Translations under genes and position numbers: made by a program
From: Mauremys mutica
Taxonomy: Eukaryota; Chordata; Testudines; Geoemydidae
Assembly (NCBI RefSeq): GCF_020497125.1
Contig: NC_059073.1
Span: forward strand, 15,769,225-15,833,224
DNA: 64,000 bases
Direction: 5' to 3'
Notes under the pieces: model-generated
The model's database searches: none
Told to the model about the DNA's origin: nothing
The model's input: the letters and a program-made list of their open reading frames with translations, nothing else
Shown here: positions 24,370-35,305 of the stretch, one piece after another
How the letters are laid out: each line of letters begins with the position of its first letter
Position numbering within the stretch: the stretch's first letter is position 1

Positions 24370-24590
24370 TGCCTAGTGGCTGTAGCAGGAGTCAGGCTTA
24401 GTGGTTGGAGCTGTAGGCAGTAGCCAGGAATAGGAGCTCAGGGTCAGAGCTGGAGTCAGAGACCACATGCCAAAGCCAAAAGTCAGAGTTGGAATTAGAT
24501 GTCAGGAATCAGAGCTCAGAGTCAGAAGTGGAGTCAGAGGCCAGATCCAGAGGAGACCCGAATCTGAAGCCAGAACCTGGCCATGCAGGA
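24370..24590. repeat. Degenerate tandem repeat, GAGTCAGAG-type unit
   Basis: Words such as 'ggagtcagagaccaca', 'cagagctcagagtcaga' and 'gtggagtcagaggcca' recur about every 15-40 bases over roughly 220 bases, giving a purine-rich, minisatellite-like pattern. Unit length is irregular. Similar blocks occur in reptile LTR-element internals, but this link is only an impression. Confidence 0.55.
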
Positions 24591-24599
24591 GGACAACAA

Positions 24600-25536
24600 C
24601 AGCAGAAAAGATAAACTACTATTTTTTACCTTATTAGAGAACAAGGCAGAAAGATCTGCACTGCTCTGAACCTCATCTGCCTCAAGCTACATACCAGTCC
24701 TGGAGCACTGGGGACCCTTTATACTGCCAAACAGAATGAACCTGGATTGACACAGGGTTTTCACTAGAGACCAATCCATAGAGGAAGAGTGATAGACCCC
24801 TATGTTACTGCCTTATGCATGTGGGGTGCTATATGTTGTTGATTTGACAGACTCTCTAATTTGGGACAGGACAGTCTGTGGCACTTGGGATCACCACCTG
24901 CAGGAATGGCAGCTCTGGGAGGACAATCTCATGTTAAACGGACGCCTAGACAAGGGTGTCAAGAGAAAGTTGGAAATCTCCAGAAGCCACAAGACCTGTC
25001 TGAAGTACATGCAGTGAGACATAGCAAAAGAGAGCAGGTGGCCAGCAGTCTGCACCCATAGAGAGATGCATTTACTGTAGGAGGCAGCATGAGCAGGTAA
25101 AAAGATGCGCCCCACACTAGGACAGCATTGCAAAGGAAGTGGGAAGTTAAACAACTATAGCAGTGTGTGCAAGAGCAGAAGGTCTCAGAAAGATTCAGTC
25201 AGACTTATACAGGAGGGGGATAGCCCATCTGATAGCAGTGATGACATCATGACTCTCTCCTTGAGTTCAAGAGCATATCATATTTAGGCTATCAGGACAG
25301 GAAAGCAACAAGGACAATGCCAACCTCTGTGCATGCCCCAATGTTAAAACAGAAACACTCTGTGATTGCAGAAGGCCCAGCTATCTAGCTGAAATGTGAT
25401 TTCCTGAGGTGAATTGGACTCAGATATACTTGTTACAAAGAGCAGGAACAATCTAATAATATACAAATATGCAATATACAAAGCATAATGCAGCCCATAG
25501 CAAAATGTGCCCTCCTAGTTACTATCCCAAAAAGTA
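24600..25536. other. Unassigned intergenic DNA
   Basis: Overlapping short frames at 24802-25287 lie on both strands with no domain features. Nothing else recognised. Confidence 0.4.
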
Positions 25537-25544
25537 ACAGATGG

Positions 25545-25911
25545 CAGGCCGGCCAGAGGATTCAGGGGGCCTGGGGCAAAGCAGGGGAGCGGACATACTC
25601 ACTGAGTGGCGGGGGAGCGGACTTATACTCACCAAGTGGTGCTCTGAGTCTTCGGCGGTGGCGGGTCCTTCACTCGCTCCGAGTCTTCGGCAGCACTGAA
25701 GGGCCCGCCACCAAAGTGCCGCCGAAGACCCGGAGGGAGTGAGGGGCCCGCTGCTGCCACCGCCAAAGCCCAGGACCGCCGCTGGGTGAGTAAAAATTAA
25801 AAAGGCGCCTCTAGCCAGGGAAGGGATTCTCGGCCAGGGCTCGCGGGGCCCCTGTGGGGCTCAGAGCCTGAGGCAAATTGCCCCACTTGCCCCCACCTCT
25901 GGGCGGCCCTG
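25545..25911. mobile_element. Non-autonomous hAT element, 367 bp, with 8-bp target duplication
   Basis: The perfect direct repeat ACAGATGG flanks it (25537-25544 and 25912-25919). Terminal inverted repeats are CAGGCCGGCCAGAGG on the left and CAGGGCCGCCCAGAGG (minus) on the right. Inside is a G+C-rich hairpin: 'gtcttcggcggtggcgggtc' at about 25649 against 'gggcccgccaccaaagtgcc' near 25702, with CCGAAGA/TCTTCGG words. No transposase frame. Confidence 0.9.
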
Positions 25912-25919
25912 ACAGATGG

Positions 25920-26500
25920 TACTGACTGGAGTTTGTGGTGGTGGGTGGTAATCACAACAGACCCTTCTTAGGGAACAGAGAGATCATCACAGAACAGGCA
26001 GACAGAGAACCACCTGGGGACCAACCCCACAGGGAGGGAGTAGACTCCCCTGAGACAGTTTGCTGGACTCGGGGAAAGGTGACAGGGAGACAGAGATAGG
26101 TCACTCCCAGGGTGGTTGCCTGTTGAGGAGACCAAACTATTTGAAAGACTATGTAACCAGCTGAGTGTGTGGTAAAGACAGGACACTAACTCTGCTATAT
26201 GATATCAACCTGTAGCCAAAGGCACATGGAGTGGGTGTCTGGGCATCAATTATTTGTGTTTATATTTAAATGTTCGTATAACAGGGAAAATGTATCATGA
26301 ACAGTGGAACTGGAGTCAGAGGGCCAACCCCTCTGGAAGGGCTGTTATTGATGGGACACCAAGAAAAACAGGGAGTGTGGCAAGTTATGCTGGAAGCTAC
26401 ACAACCACATGGACAGTGCAGTGCATGGGATTTAATGAAGTTGTACTTATTCAACTTAACCTGCATTAGCTTCACTCTTTGCTAATGAAACAATGCCCAT
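25920..26500. repeat. Possible LTR-element-derived sequence
   Basis: G/A-rich stretch with 'agggagggagtagactcccc' and 'tgagacagtttgctggactc', then 'ggctgttattgatgggacac' and 'cacatggacagtgcagtgca'. The style resembles internal or LTR parts of reptile LTR elements, but no ends, PBS or frame could be found. Confidence 0.25.
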
Positions 26501-27580
26501 GGGGTATCACTGTTTGAAGCAAGGCTGGCATATTTTTGGCTTCTTGAAAGGGGGTGGAGTACTTTCTCTCTTTTTGTATAGACAATTTAATTTATAATGA
26601 GGGCTCAGTGAGTGTCCCTTCCTCTGTGCTGGATAATCCTCATTCTTCAGTTCTAGCACACTCTATGCTGAGCCTGGTTTGCATTTTTTATATAGGCAAA
26701 ATCCAAACCAGGCTAGGTCACTTTCTGCAGGTGCTCTGGGTGACATGTAAGAAAACATTGTCCTCTACTTTGCCTACCCTTTTTTGCATCTGCAAGTCAA
26801 ATTTACAACCTTAGAAGCAAACATCATTACGTTTTTATACCAGATAGATAATGTAAAGCTTTCTCAGCTTAAAATTCCCCAAAACTAATCCAAACTTTGT
26901 ATGCATACCTCGCTTTTTGAATACATTTGTAATTACAGATACCTCCCTGGACTGCAATATTTTTGTCCAGTTATTTATTAAAGATGAACTATCAGCAGGT
27001 GAATACCTTGGACCGAGATTTGAACAGCACTGATTAGCACAGGTGGCTTTGAGTTGGGAGGGTGTCAGGGAATCACATATATGTTCATTTCAATTTTGGT
27101 GACTGCTTTCAACTGAAATTTGGATGAACAAGTACATATTGTTCCATTCAACCCACTATTCATAGTTGCACTTGTTGGAGCTAGGACATTCCATTGTTCC
27201 ACCACTGTCCAGGCACTCCTGTTCCTCCCATCCATGGCTGGAAGAAGATTCAAGATTCCTGGTCTGGGACAGCATTACCCTCACTGGATTGCAGTGGAGA
27301 GCAAGAGAAAAACATTGTTTTCCTCCTAATCCATGGAGGAGCAAGAGAGAAAAAAATCTCAACCCATACTAGGCCACAGGGGACATGGGAAGAAGACACA
27401 CCAAGTTGTACAAAGATGGGATAAAGATACATGTGTCATTCACATCCAGTTAGCATCCTCTTTGTGCACCATTACTAAAGCACTAGTGAGTGGTGAACCT
27501 GAAAGCCTAGCATTACATTTGTCTCAGATAAGCACCTAAGAGTTTGGATGCGTATCTGATACTCCTCCCTCCCCACCTTG
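26501..27580. other. Unassigned intergenic DNA
   Basis: Several overlapping 60-76-codon frames at 27065-27539 occur on both strands, which marks an absence of stops rather than coding. No repeat recognised. Confidence 0.4.
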
Positions 27581-27584
27581 TTGT

Positions 27585-27960
27585 CTGACCTCCTTTGAAA
27601 CAAAGGCCACAGAACTTTCCTGAATTAATTCCTGTTTGAACTACAGCATATCTCCAAAAACAATCCAATTTGATTAAAAAATTGCCAGTGATGGAGAATC
27701 CACCACAACCCTTGGTAAATTGTTCCAATGGTTAATTACCGTCACTGTTAATTTGCACCTTATTTCTAGTCTGAATTTGTGAAGCTTCAACTTCCAAGCT
27801 TTGGATCATGTTATACCTTTGTCTGCTACACTGAAGAGGCTTTTATTATCATTTATTTGTTCCCCAAGCAGGTACTTATAGACTATGATTAAGTCTCCCC
27901 TTAACATTGTCTTTTGTTAAACTCAACAGATTGAGTTTTGAGATTCCAATTATTTCAGTG
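27585..27960 (-). mobile_element. Old CR1-like LINE 3' fragment
   Basis: The plus strand carries 'ttcctgaattaattcctgtt', 'gccagtgatggagaatccac', 'ttgttccaatggttaattac' and 'gattaagtctccccttaac'. This is the complement of an older CR1 subfamily: the last corresponds to the RGDLI block and 'aatggttaatta' to the terminal-domain region. Frames are broken throughout. Confidence 0.75.
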
Positions 27961-28086
27961 CAGTTTAATGCCAGTGTGAATTGGACCCATTATATTTCAT
28001 TGATACAGTTTTTCTTTCTTTGACTGGAGTTGGACTTGCCTTTGGTATATATGCACAACCATTGTTTATTAGTATTATTACTATTC

Positions 28087-28175
28087 ATTTTACATTAGGG
28101 CTCAAATACACTAGGTGATGTGCTGCAAACACACAGAAATGCCTGGTTCCTGCTCTGAAGAGCGTAAACTATTAT
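28087..28175 (-). mobile_element. L2-type LINE 3' tail fragment
   Basis: The plus strand reads 'tgctgcaaacacacagaaat' and 'ttcctgctctgaagagcgta', complement of the L2 tail words AGCTCTTTGGGGCAGG and TTTGTACAGC. Short and diverged. Confidence 0.45.
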
Positions 28176-29090
28176 TAGACCACCTAAACACCTGTGGATT
28201 TTTGTTTGCAGATATGCCAGCCTCAATTACTGTTTTCCATAGATAGAAATGTTAATTGAATGGAATCTCTTGAAATACCGCCACTTTCTTCCTGCTTGCA
28301 GTTGTGGAACTCACAGGCTATGACACATGACTGTTTAATCTATCCATCCATTATGCAATGCTTCCTTCTTTGAAGGTTGAGAGCCCAAGTCATCTGGATG
28401 ACACAGTGTGTTACCTGCTTCATTGAAAAGGGAATTTTAAAAAAAAGATGTCTCTGTTCAGGTTTAGTTCTATAAATGGGTGGAAAGAGAGGGGGAGGGG
28501 CCAATTTTTTTTTTTCAGAGGCAGTTCCTCCATCACCACTAAACACCCGAGAGAAACTACATTTTTTTGCATTTTCATTTCCCCCATATGCAGTTATCTA
28601 ACTTTATGTTTCTCAACCTCATTAAGCTTGGATTTGAGCTGACTGTCTTGAGGAATATAGCGGCTCAGAATTAATGATGGCATATTGCTTAAAAAAGAAA
28701 GCAGACATATTGTTAATGATGACATATTGCTGAAGAACGTACCGCAGTTCATAAGACTGCTGAAAATTTGAAATCTACAGCAGGGCTTCAATAATTTGAG
28801 AGGGCCAAGTTCAATCCCATGCAGGTCCACTCTGAGCTGCTCTGGGAGGGTCTGTTTCCACTATTATCATATCTGATATGCATCATTACTTTTTGCATGC
28901 TAAGGTTCAGCATCTAATGGGGCATTGTGATAACCAGCCAGAATTGCAAGGAGATATAGCTTCCTCTTTTCCCTTCAAATTGAATTTAGCTATGGAAGAG
29001 GTTAGAACGAAGATAGTGAACATCTACGTACCAAATCCACCCCAGAACACTTATGCAATAAATATCTGGTTAGAAATAATATGAAGGATC
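28176..29090. other. Unassigned intergenic DNA
   Basis: No gene or clear repeat. A T-run is at about 28506-28516. A local imperfect direct repeat with 'gatggcatattgct' and 'gatgacatattgctg' is at about 28675 and 28717. Confidence 0.4.
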
Positions 29091-29094
29091 GTGA

Positions 29095-29400
29095 GGCCCC
29101 CACAACAGCAGAGAAGGGGGTTAAGGAGAGCCTTTGGGCATAGCTAGCACCCCACTCTGCTATCCCTGCCGCCAAGGCCAAGGCTGGAGGGGGAATAAAC
29201 GGAGAGAGCCCAGCTCAGTTCAGGGCTAACTGGCCAGGAAGGAGGAAAAACTCTGCCTTGAGAGAGCTTTGCTTGCCATGTTGCAGAGACAGGCCTGCTA
29301 GCTGGAGCAGTCATTGGGGCGCAACAGCGAGAACTCAAAGAGCAAACTCCGCTTGAAACAGAGACTATTTGGGAACCAAGCCTAAAGGGGTCTTAGTCCA
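29095..29400. repeat. LTR-like repeat, copy B
   Basis: The segment shares the ordered words 'gggttaaggagagcctttg', 'agctagcaccc', 'ctatccctgccgccaa' and 'gctcagttcagggctaactg' with 22925-23450, in the same orientation and about 6.2 kb apart. The spacing is provirus-like. However, no gag, pol or env frame lies between and the copies are clearly diverged, so independent solo copies are more likely. Confidence 0.5.
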
Positions 29401-31555
29401 TTACTGGAGCACATCACTATCTCTGTGAGGGCTTTCATCTCGCTCTGGTTTCATACATAGTGAGAATGTTGGTCATTGGGCCCTGCTCCCTTTGTGTCTC
29501 TTCAAATGCCAAGCTGAGCTGTAAGAGAGAAGCATAGTCTACCACTGATCCCCAATCCTTTCTGGACACTCTCAGCTTTCTCATCTCACTTGTGAACTTG
29601 CAGGTAACTGCTCCCTTGGACTAAGCCTTAGGGAGGCCTTAACAAAACAGATATAAACCAGGAAACATCAGTCGGAGAAACACCAGGGATTTTGGTGTTT
29701 CTTATTTCAGGGGACAGCTTTCCAGGCTACTTCGGTCCTCACAGATTTCATTCATTTTAGTCCTTTAGGAGAAAGAGAGAAACATCTTTCTGGGCATTCC
29801 GTTTTCTGGAAGATGTTCGGTGTTCCCATGTACAAGGGCCCATGAACTATCCCTACACTCATCTACCAGACAAGAACAAATAAGAAGCCAGTTCAATGAC
29901 GGTCACCTGAGGACCTCTCTGACAATGTATTCATTGCTGTGCCCTTTCTTCAAAGCTTACTTTTTAAATACTATAGGCCATATGTTCCCATTGGTGCATG
30001 CTTACTTCTCCTGTTATCGTCTTGTTGCATACCTGTATCTGAGGTCAGGATTTGGCCACATAGTAACTGTACTTCTACCATCATGTTGTATACCAGAATG
30101 TTTTACTGCTTCTAATAACATTATTACGATTGCTGCTTGGTGCTCTGCAATACTCAGGAAAAGACAAGGGATAAAACCTTCCAAAAAGCCTAGATACCTT
30201 TGAGGATGTGGGCCTAAGTGATTTATGAGCCAAAGTCCTATTGACTTGCTGTGAGATTTAAGGACCTAAGCCATTTTTTTTAAATATCGGATTTAGGCAC
30301 TGTTGAAATTTTACCCCAAGATCTTTGCCTCAATTAACTTAGCCTGAGGCCCATATCCTGCATCAGTTAAAGTCAGTTCCAGGACTAACACCATCTTCAT
30401 CCTTATCTGCATGAAATTAAAAGTGCACCCTCACAATGGTGTGCCTTGCCACCTCGCATCATTTACTCCTCAGGGACAGCAGTGTCAAGCCACAAATTAT
30501 CCAAGCAATACAACTGGGACACCAAGTGTGCTGAACGGGACCAAATTATATCAGCTCGAAGGCTCTCCGTTCAAAAACACACTTAAGCACATGCTTAACT
30601 TTAATCGTGAGAGCAGCCCTATTCAAGTCAAGCTAAGTTAAGCATGTGCTTAAAGATAATATGCTCAAGTGCTTTGTTTAAACTGGGCCCTAAAGGCAGT
30701 GAAAATTTGCTGTCAGGGCCCATTTCAATACCCACTGAAGCCAATGGGAGACTTTCCATTGATTTCAATAGGCTTTGAGTCAGATCACAATAGTGGTGTG
30801 GTGCCTGATCTATTGAAGTAAATGGAAAAAAAGTTGACATTGGTAAATTAAGAGATTTAGTGGAAGAAGAGGAGTCAAATGAGGAGAGGGTGTTCATTTT
30901 CTGCTCAAAGGGGAAGGCATTTTAAGCACAAGAGGCAACACAGAGGAAGGTCTGAATACGAGAGTAGGAGATGGACATTTAAAGGGAGTTAGAAAGTCTT
31001 GGAAGCAAGTAAATAGCAAGAATAGGACAAAGAGGGAATGGGAGCTCTGATGGGAGTGGGGACAAAGACCTGCAGAGCCATGACAAGAAGCTTGAACTTC
31101 ATATGAAAGATCTCATGTACCTTTAATATCATTGCACATTATTTTTGTTTCATGTGTACTATGTTGCCTTACATGCTGAAAAAATCTTCCATCAACAAAA
31201 CAAATGGAGAAAAGAAAGAAATCAGACTCCCGAGTCTTTTAATAACAGACCTCTTCCCCCCCAGCTTCATTTTACCATTACAAGTGACTGTTTCCTCTAT
31301 TAGCAGCCTGTGATTACCTAATCAATAGTGTTGCCTGAGTAATGAAAAAGGTCAGCACAGCCAGCTAAGTTCCACCCACTCCGCCTAGCTTGTATGACTC
31401 AAACTTTTCTTCCTTTGTTTCCCATTGCCAGGTAAGAGGCTGTTAGTGCTCTCTGAAAATGGCAGTCTGGCTGGGTGTGCGAAGAATAGAAATAATTATT
31501 ATTACAATTAGAAGCATCTTGGGTTTTGAGGCTTTTCCTGTGATATCAAAGTTTT
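29401..31555. other. Unassigned DNA with scattered old repeat words
   Basis: A 127-codon plus frame at 29820-30203 has no recognised domain. 30575-30670 holds the palindromic pair 'acttaagcacatgcttaa' and 'gttaagcatgtgcttaa'. 30720-30800 holds the 'caatgggagactttccattg' foldback word family. Otherwise nothing supported. Confidence 0.4.
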
Positions 31556-31559
31556 GTTG

Positions 31560-31700
31560 CTATGGGGAGGTGAAATTAAGAAAAGGAACATTCCGGCTGA
31601 ACATCAGGAAAAGTTAGTGAGATTTATTAGCTTGTAGAATAATCTCCCAAGTAAATGGAGGCAACCACATAGCTAGGGGTGTTTTAAATTAGACTGGAAC
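31560..31700 (+). mobile_element. CR1-like LINE relic (ORF2 end)
   Basis: The words 'ttccggctgaacatcaggaa' and 'ttgtagaataatctcccaag' correspond to the [10 protein letters not shown]...WNxLP block of CR1. They are followed by 'ggtgttttaaattagactgg' (the FKxxLD region). Multiple frameshifts. Confidence 0.5.
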
Positions 31701-31729
31701 ATTTCTTTACTGTGCTAGAATGCTTTAAT

Positions 31730-32092
31730 GCTGTCTCCTATCTCCCCCTCCCTCTACTCTTGGGAAGCAGTCCCTGTCAAAATTTGCTAACCCACCACCT
31801 TATCTTTGAAATCCACCTATAAAACCTCCTTGTGCCTGGATGACTATAAGTCTGACTGTCAGCCCTTGGTTAAGTTAAGCACCACCTGTGTGTACTAACT
31901 TATGCAAACACACCTGTGTCTGTTACCATGTCCTCCGATTCCAATCCCCTCATTTGTTTCTGTTGCATATTGCCTAAATCCTAGACAGTGAGCTCCCTGC
32001 GGTAGGCCCTGTACAGTTCCTCATAAAATAAGCCTTTAATCCCATCTTGGAATTCCTAGGCACTACTGCAATAGAAATAATAATTAATAGGA
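31730..32092 (+). mobile_element. L2-like LINE 3' part
   Basis: The segment ends with 'ctagacagtgagctccct', 'ggccctgtacagttcctc', 'ctaggcactactgcaataga' and AATAATAATTAAT, the ordering of an L2 3' untranslated end. The upstream part (31730-31980) fits the C-terminal ORF2 region only loosely. Confidence 0.55.
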
Positions 32093-32431
32093 ACAGAAGA
32101 ATTACTGTATGGAACAATCCTGCCCGGTGGGGAATAGTCTAGGTACTATATCCTAATGCCTTTCCCCCACCCCTAGTTTCTACGATAATAAATGTTTCTT
32201 TATTTCTGTCTAGACCTAGGGGATCCTAGAAAAATTGGAAGTAGAGAGTATGTGAAATTCCAAATGTACAGACTAGGGGTGGGATTTTCTAAAGGGCTCC
32301 ATGTTAGCCCAAATCTGCTCTCACCAAACTCAATGTCAAAACTTCCACTAACTTCAAAGGCATCAGAGATACACTTTGTATCCAACTCTCTGTCTCTTGT
32401 CCCTTAAGCCTGTGTAGATGGTACATTAAGG

Positions 32432-32561
32432 CAGTAGTTTGCAACCTTTTTTCATTTGCGGACCCCCAAACAATTTCAAATGGAGGCGCAGATCTCTTTG
32501 GAAATCTTAGACATAATCTGTGGACCCTCCGGGGCTTGTGGAACACAAGTTGAGAACACTG
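32432..32561. mobile_element. hAT (Charlie-like) MITE, 130 bp
   Basis: The left end CAGTAGTTTGCAACCT and the inverted right end CAGTGTTCTCAAC are terminal repeats of the CAGTGGTTCTCAACC type. Flanks CATTAAGG and AATTAAGA match at 6 of 8 positions, consistent with a decayed 8-bp duplication. Internal words 'catttgcggacccccaaac' and 'ggaaatcttagacataatc' are typical of this short family. Confidence 0.75.
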
Positions 32562-33300
32562 AATTAAGAAACCTATATTCATATTTTAATAAATACTTTC
32601 TAAAGTGTTCAACAGGTCTATTTCTACATCTGTGTCCCATGACATGACATCAAACAGGCCGCAGACCTAGTTTCACATTTCCAAGTTAAGCAAACGTGCA
32701 TCAGTGGCCTGATTTGGATCTCAAACTGGATGGCGTTTCAGTTCCAATAGAGGAGCCCCTCAAAAAACAAATACTCACCATGGCACCATAGGAGCTACTG
32801 TACTCTGGCTGAGAAATGTGCTAAGCCATTGTGAGCCCTAAACTATAAAGACACCGAGCAGGTTCAGTTTGTAAGCCATGCAGCACCATGTTCAACCAGG
32901 CTCCTTGTTCTCCATGAACAGTTCAACATGTCAAACTTGTAATAAAGATTAAGTGAGCCCATCCTGTTGGAAAGGTTTTAATGTCTTTTCCCTTTCAAGG
33001 AGCAAAGTATCAAACCTGGGTGGCCACACCATCTCCAAGTGCACCTTCTGTCAATGCAAAAGCCACCTGCAAAACTGAGCACATGGGTGCACACTTACAC
33101 ACTGGGCATACAAATTCAGGCTTGGGCGTGTGCCGCAATATACACGTACAGTGTTGGGGGTGCATCTAATCCCCTAAAGGAGTTGTCAAAAAGTCAGAGG
33201 AGGAGCAACCAGAAATAAAAATGATTTAATCTCTTGTGTTAAGCAGAAATGTTTGTCGCAGCCGGAACACAGGCTCATTTTACACTCACACATAATGCAG
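32562..33300. other. Unassigned intergenic DNA
   Basis: No gene or clear repeat recognised; short frames only. Confidence 0.4.
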
Positions 33301-33302
33301 TT

Positions 33303-33428
33303 TAAGGTATGTCTACAGCACAGATTAGGTAGGTGTATAAATGCCAGCTTACATCAAGTTAATTCACTAAAAACAGCAGTGCAACTATGGCTGCATGGGC
33401 AGTGGCACAGGCTAGCCATCCAAGTACG
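33303..33428. mobile_element. Partial MITE (TTAAGGTATGTCTACA terminus)
   Basis: The left end 'ttaaggtatgtctacagcac' is a terminal sequence also seen, with variation, at 40395 ('ttaggatatgtctacattgc'). The interior, 'tgggcagtggcacaggctag', matches a recurrent reptile MITE. It ends at the junction with the CR1-like LINE to its right; no duplication could be defined. Confidence 0.45.
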
Positions 33429-33429
33429 T

Positions 33430-35305
33430 AGCACTCCATTATTTTGCCAGGATCACTGTCAGACTGACAGGCCTATAATTATCTGGGCCATACCATTTAT
33501 CGTTTTTTAAGTATCGGCAAAACATTAGCTTTCTGCCAGTCTTTTGGAACTTCCCCGGTTTTCCAAGACATATACTGTTTGCACATTACAAATGGGATCA
33601 AGTCATGACCACTTCATCCTAAACTACCATTCGTTTTTAGTTCTGTGATCAGTTCCTCTTTATCTGTCAAGATTAGGTTTAAGAAAGAATTCGCCCATGC
33701 TGGCTGCAACACTTTTTGAGTCAGGAAATTGTCATCTATCATGTTTAGAAATTCCAAGGATGTTTTAGTACTGGCAACATGAGACCTCCAGCATATGTCA
33801 CTCAAACTGAAGTCCACAATAATACTGCAGCTTTTCTTCCTACACATCATAGATAGGTGCATAAGGAGCCAGTCATCCTGTTCCCTAGTTTGATTTGGTC
33901 ATCTGTAGGAAACACCAACTAATACCCCATCTTCTGCTTTATCTGTAAGGATACAGTGGAAAATAATCTTGAATCCTTATGGATCAGAGTTATCAGTAAC
34001 TCAGAATCAGGTAATGTCATTTTTGGCAGAGTGCCACTACCCCTCTCAGTTTGCCTGGTTGATCCTTCCAAAATAGGTTATAGCCATTGATTTTAACATT
34101 CCAATCATGTGAATCATCCCATCAGGTTTCAGTAATACCAACTAGATTGGCTTTATGCTGGTAAATGAATAATTCCAATTCCTCTTTGTTTGTTACCAAG
34201 GCTCCTAGCATTGGTGTATAGGCAATTAAATAATTTCTTCTCTTCATGTTCTTTGGTTCCTTGATTAATTTTGTACACAACATCTTGATTTTTGCGCTGA
34301 GAGCTCATATCTTTCCTCTTTTATCCTGTTTTTGTTCTTATTTTAACACTCTATTCCCTTTCTACTGAGGTGGAGGCTGTCCAAACAATACACACTCATC
34401 CCCACAAAAAGTGGACCACTGTTCCACAAAACCCAAACCTTACACCCTCCACCGCTTACCTAGCCAGCGGTTTCCTTCTAGAATCTTCTGCCTATTGTCT
34501 TCTTTCACTTGTGGGACTGGACGGATCTCCGAAGATTGTGTGGACATTCTTCAGCATGCTTTCAAGTTCTCTGAAGTAATATATTATCTGCAAGATATCC
34601 CACAACACAATGTAATTTAGTGCCAATATGAAAATGTCAACAATGGATCCTTGCCTGTCGACTTCAGAAACCCGTCCACATTCAGTGACATCTCATGTCT
34701 TGGCTCTGGGAAGACAACACATTATCCTTTTGTCCCTTGAAGATTATTCTTTTGAGTATTGACTCTCCAGCTAGGATCATCTATCTTCCTTGCATGGTTG
34801 CAGAACTTTTTGGAGACTAGCTCCATTTTCTTACCGGTTAGGCCAAGGTGACATCTGCATGTGTGTCCTGTGTAGCTCTCCATTCCCGCGGAGCTGATGG
34901 ATCCTGAGAGGTATCTTTCAATTTTCACCTTGAGGACCTGGTATGTATTGGAAACTTCCAGCTGTGTGGAATCCCTCGTGGTCCTCTTCTCTCTGGTGGC
35001 CACAGCCTGCCTATCGTCATTTGTCACTAGCCATGTAGAATGCCACTGTGACCTCTTGCCTCTGGTGGTTACAAACTGCCAGGCCTCCTCAACTTCCTCT
35101 CTCATGATTCCTTGGTGGCCAGTTCCATTCTTCTTTGACTCTGGGGTACTTATGTTTCCCAAACCTGGATGTCTAGGAACTCAGCAGTGTCTCTATTTGC
35201 CCTTCCAATCCAAGAATCTTTTCTTCCACCACAGGGACCCATTTGCATTTTGAGAAAAGGAAGTCTCTTCTGGCTTCAGGCAGGAAAGAAAATGTGTGAT
35301 AACTC
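33430..35305 (-). mobile_element. CR1-like LINE, 5' part: ORF1, endonuclease, start of RT
   Basis: The minus strand reads in order ORF1 (35305-34360), then the end of the endonuclease domain (33880-33600), then the start of RT (DNYRPVSLT near 33460-33485). The endonuclease stretch LSDICWRSH...FLNMIDDNFLTQKV...LNLILTDKEELI...GSLG matches the CR1 APE-type domain before its final SDH. This is the reverse of the usual situation, in which only CR1 3' ends survive; here the 3' half is missing. 33880-34350 was not matched to a named domain and may be diverged endonuclease sequence. Confidence 0.7.
34430..35162 (-). pseudogene. CR1 ORF1 remnant (esterase-type ORF1 protein)
   Basis: An open minus frame of 146 codons (35162-34722) contains EEVEEAWQFVTTRGKRSQ and SNTYQVLKVKIERYLSGS, phrases typical of reptile CR1 ORF1 in my memory. 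Further on, in a shifted frame at 34619-34630, comes HIGT, the remains of the HxGTND block of SGNH-type esterases known in CR1 ORF1. Then NRQKILEGNRWLG follows near 34490-34450. At least one frameshift separates the parts, so no functional protein is made. CR1 ORF1 proteins are thought to bind nucleic acid or lipid and to help form the transposition particle. Confidence 0.65.

Noticed and set aside
22925..29400. A complete provirus bounded by two LTRs
   Set aside because: No gag, pol or env-like reading frames, no primer-binding site seen, and the two blocks are clearly diverged.
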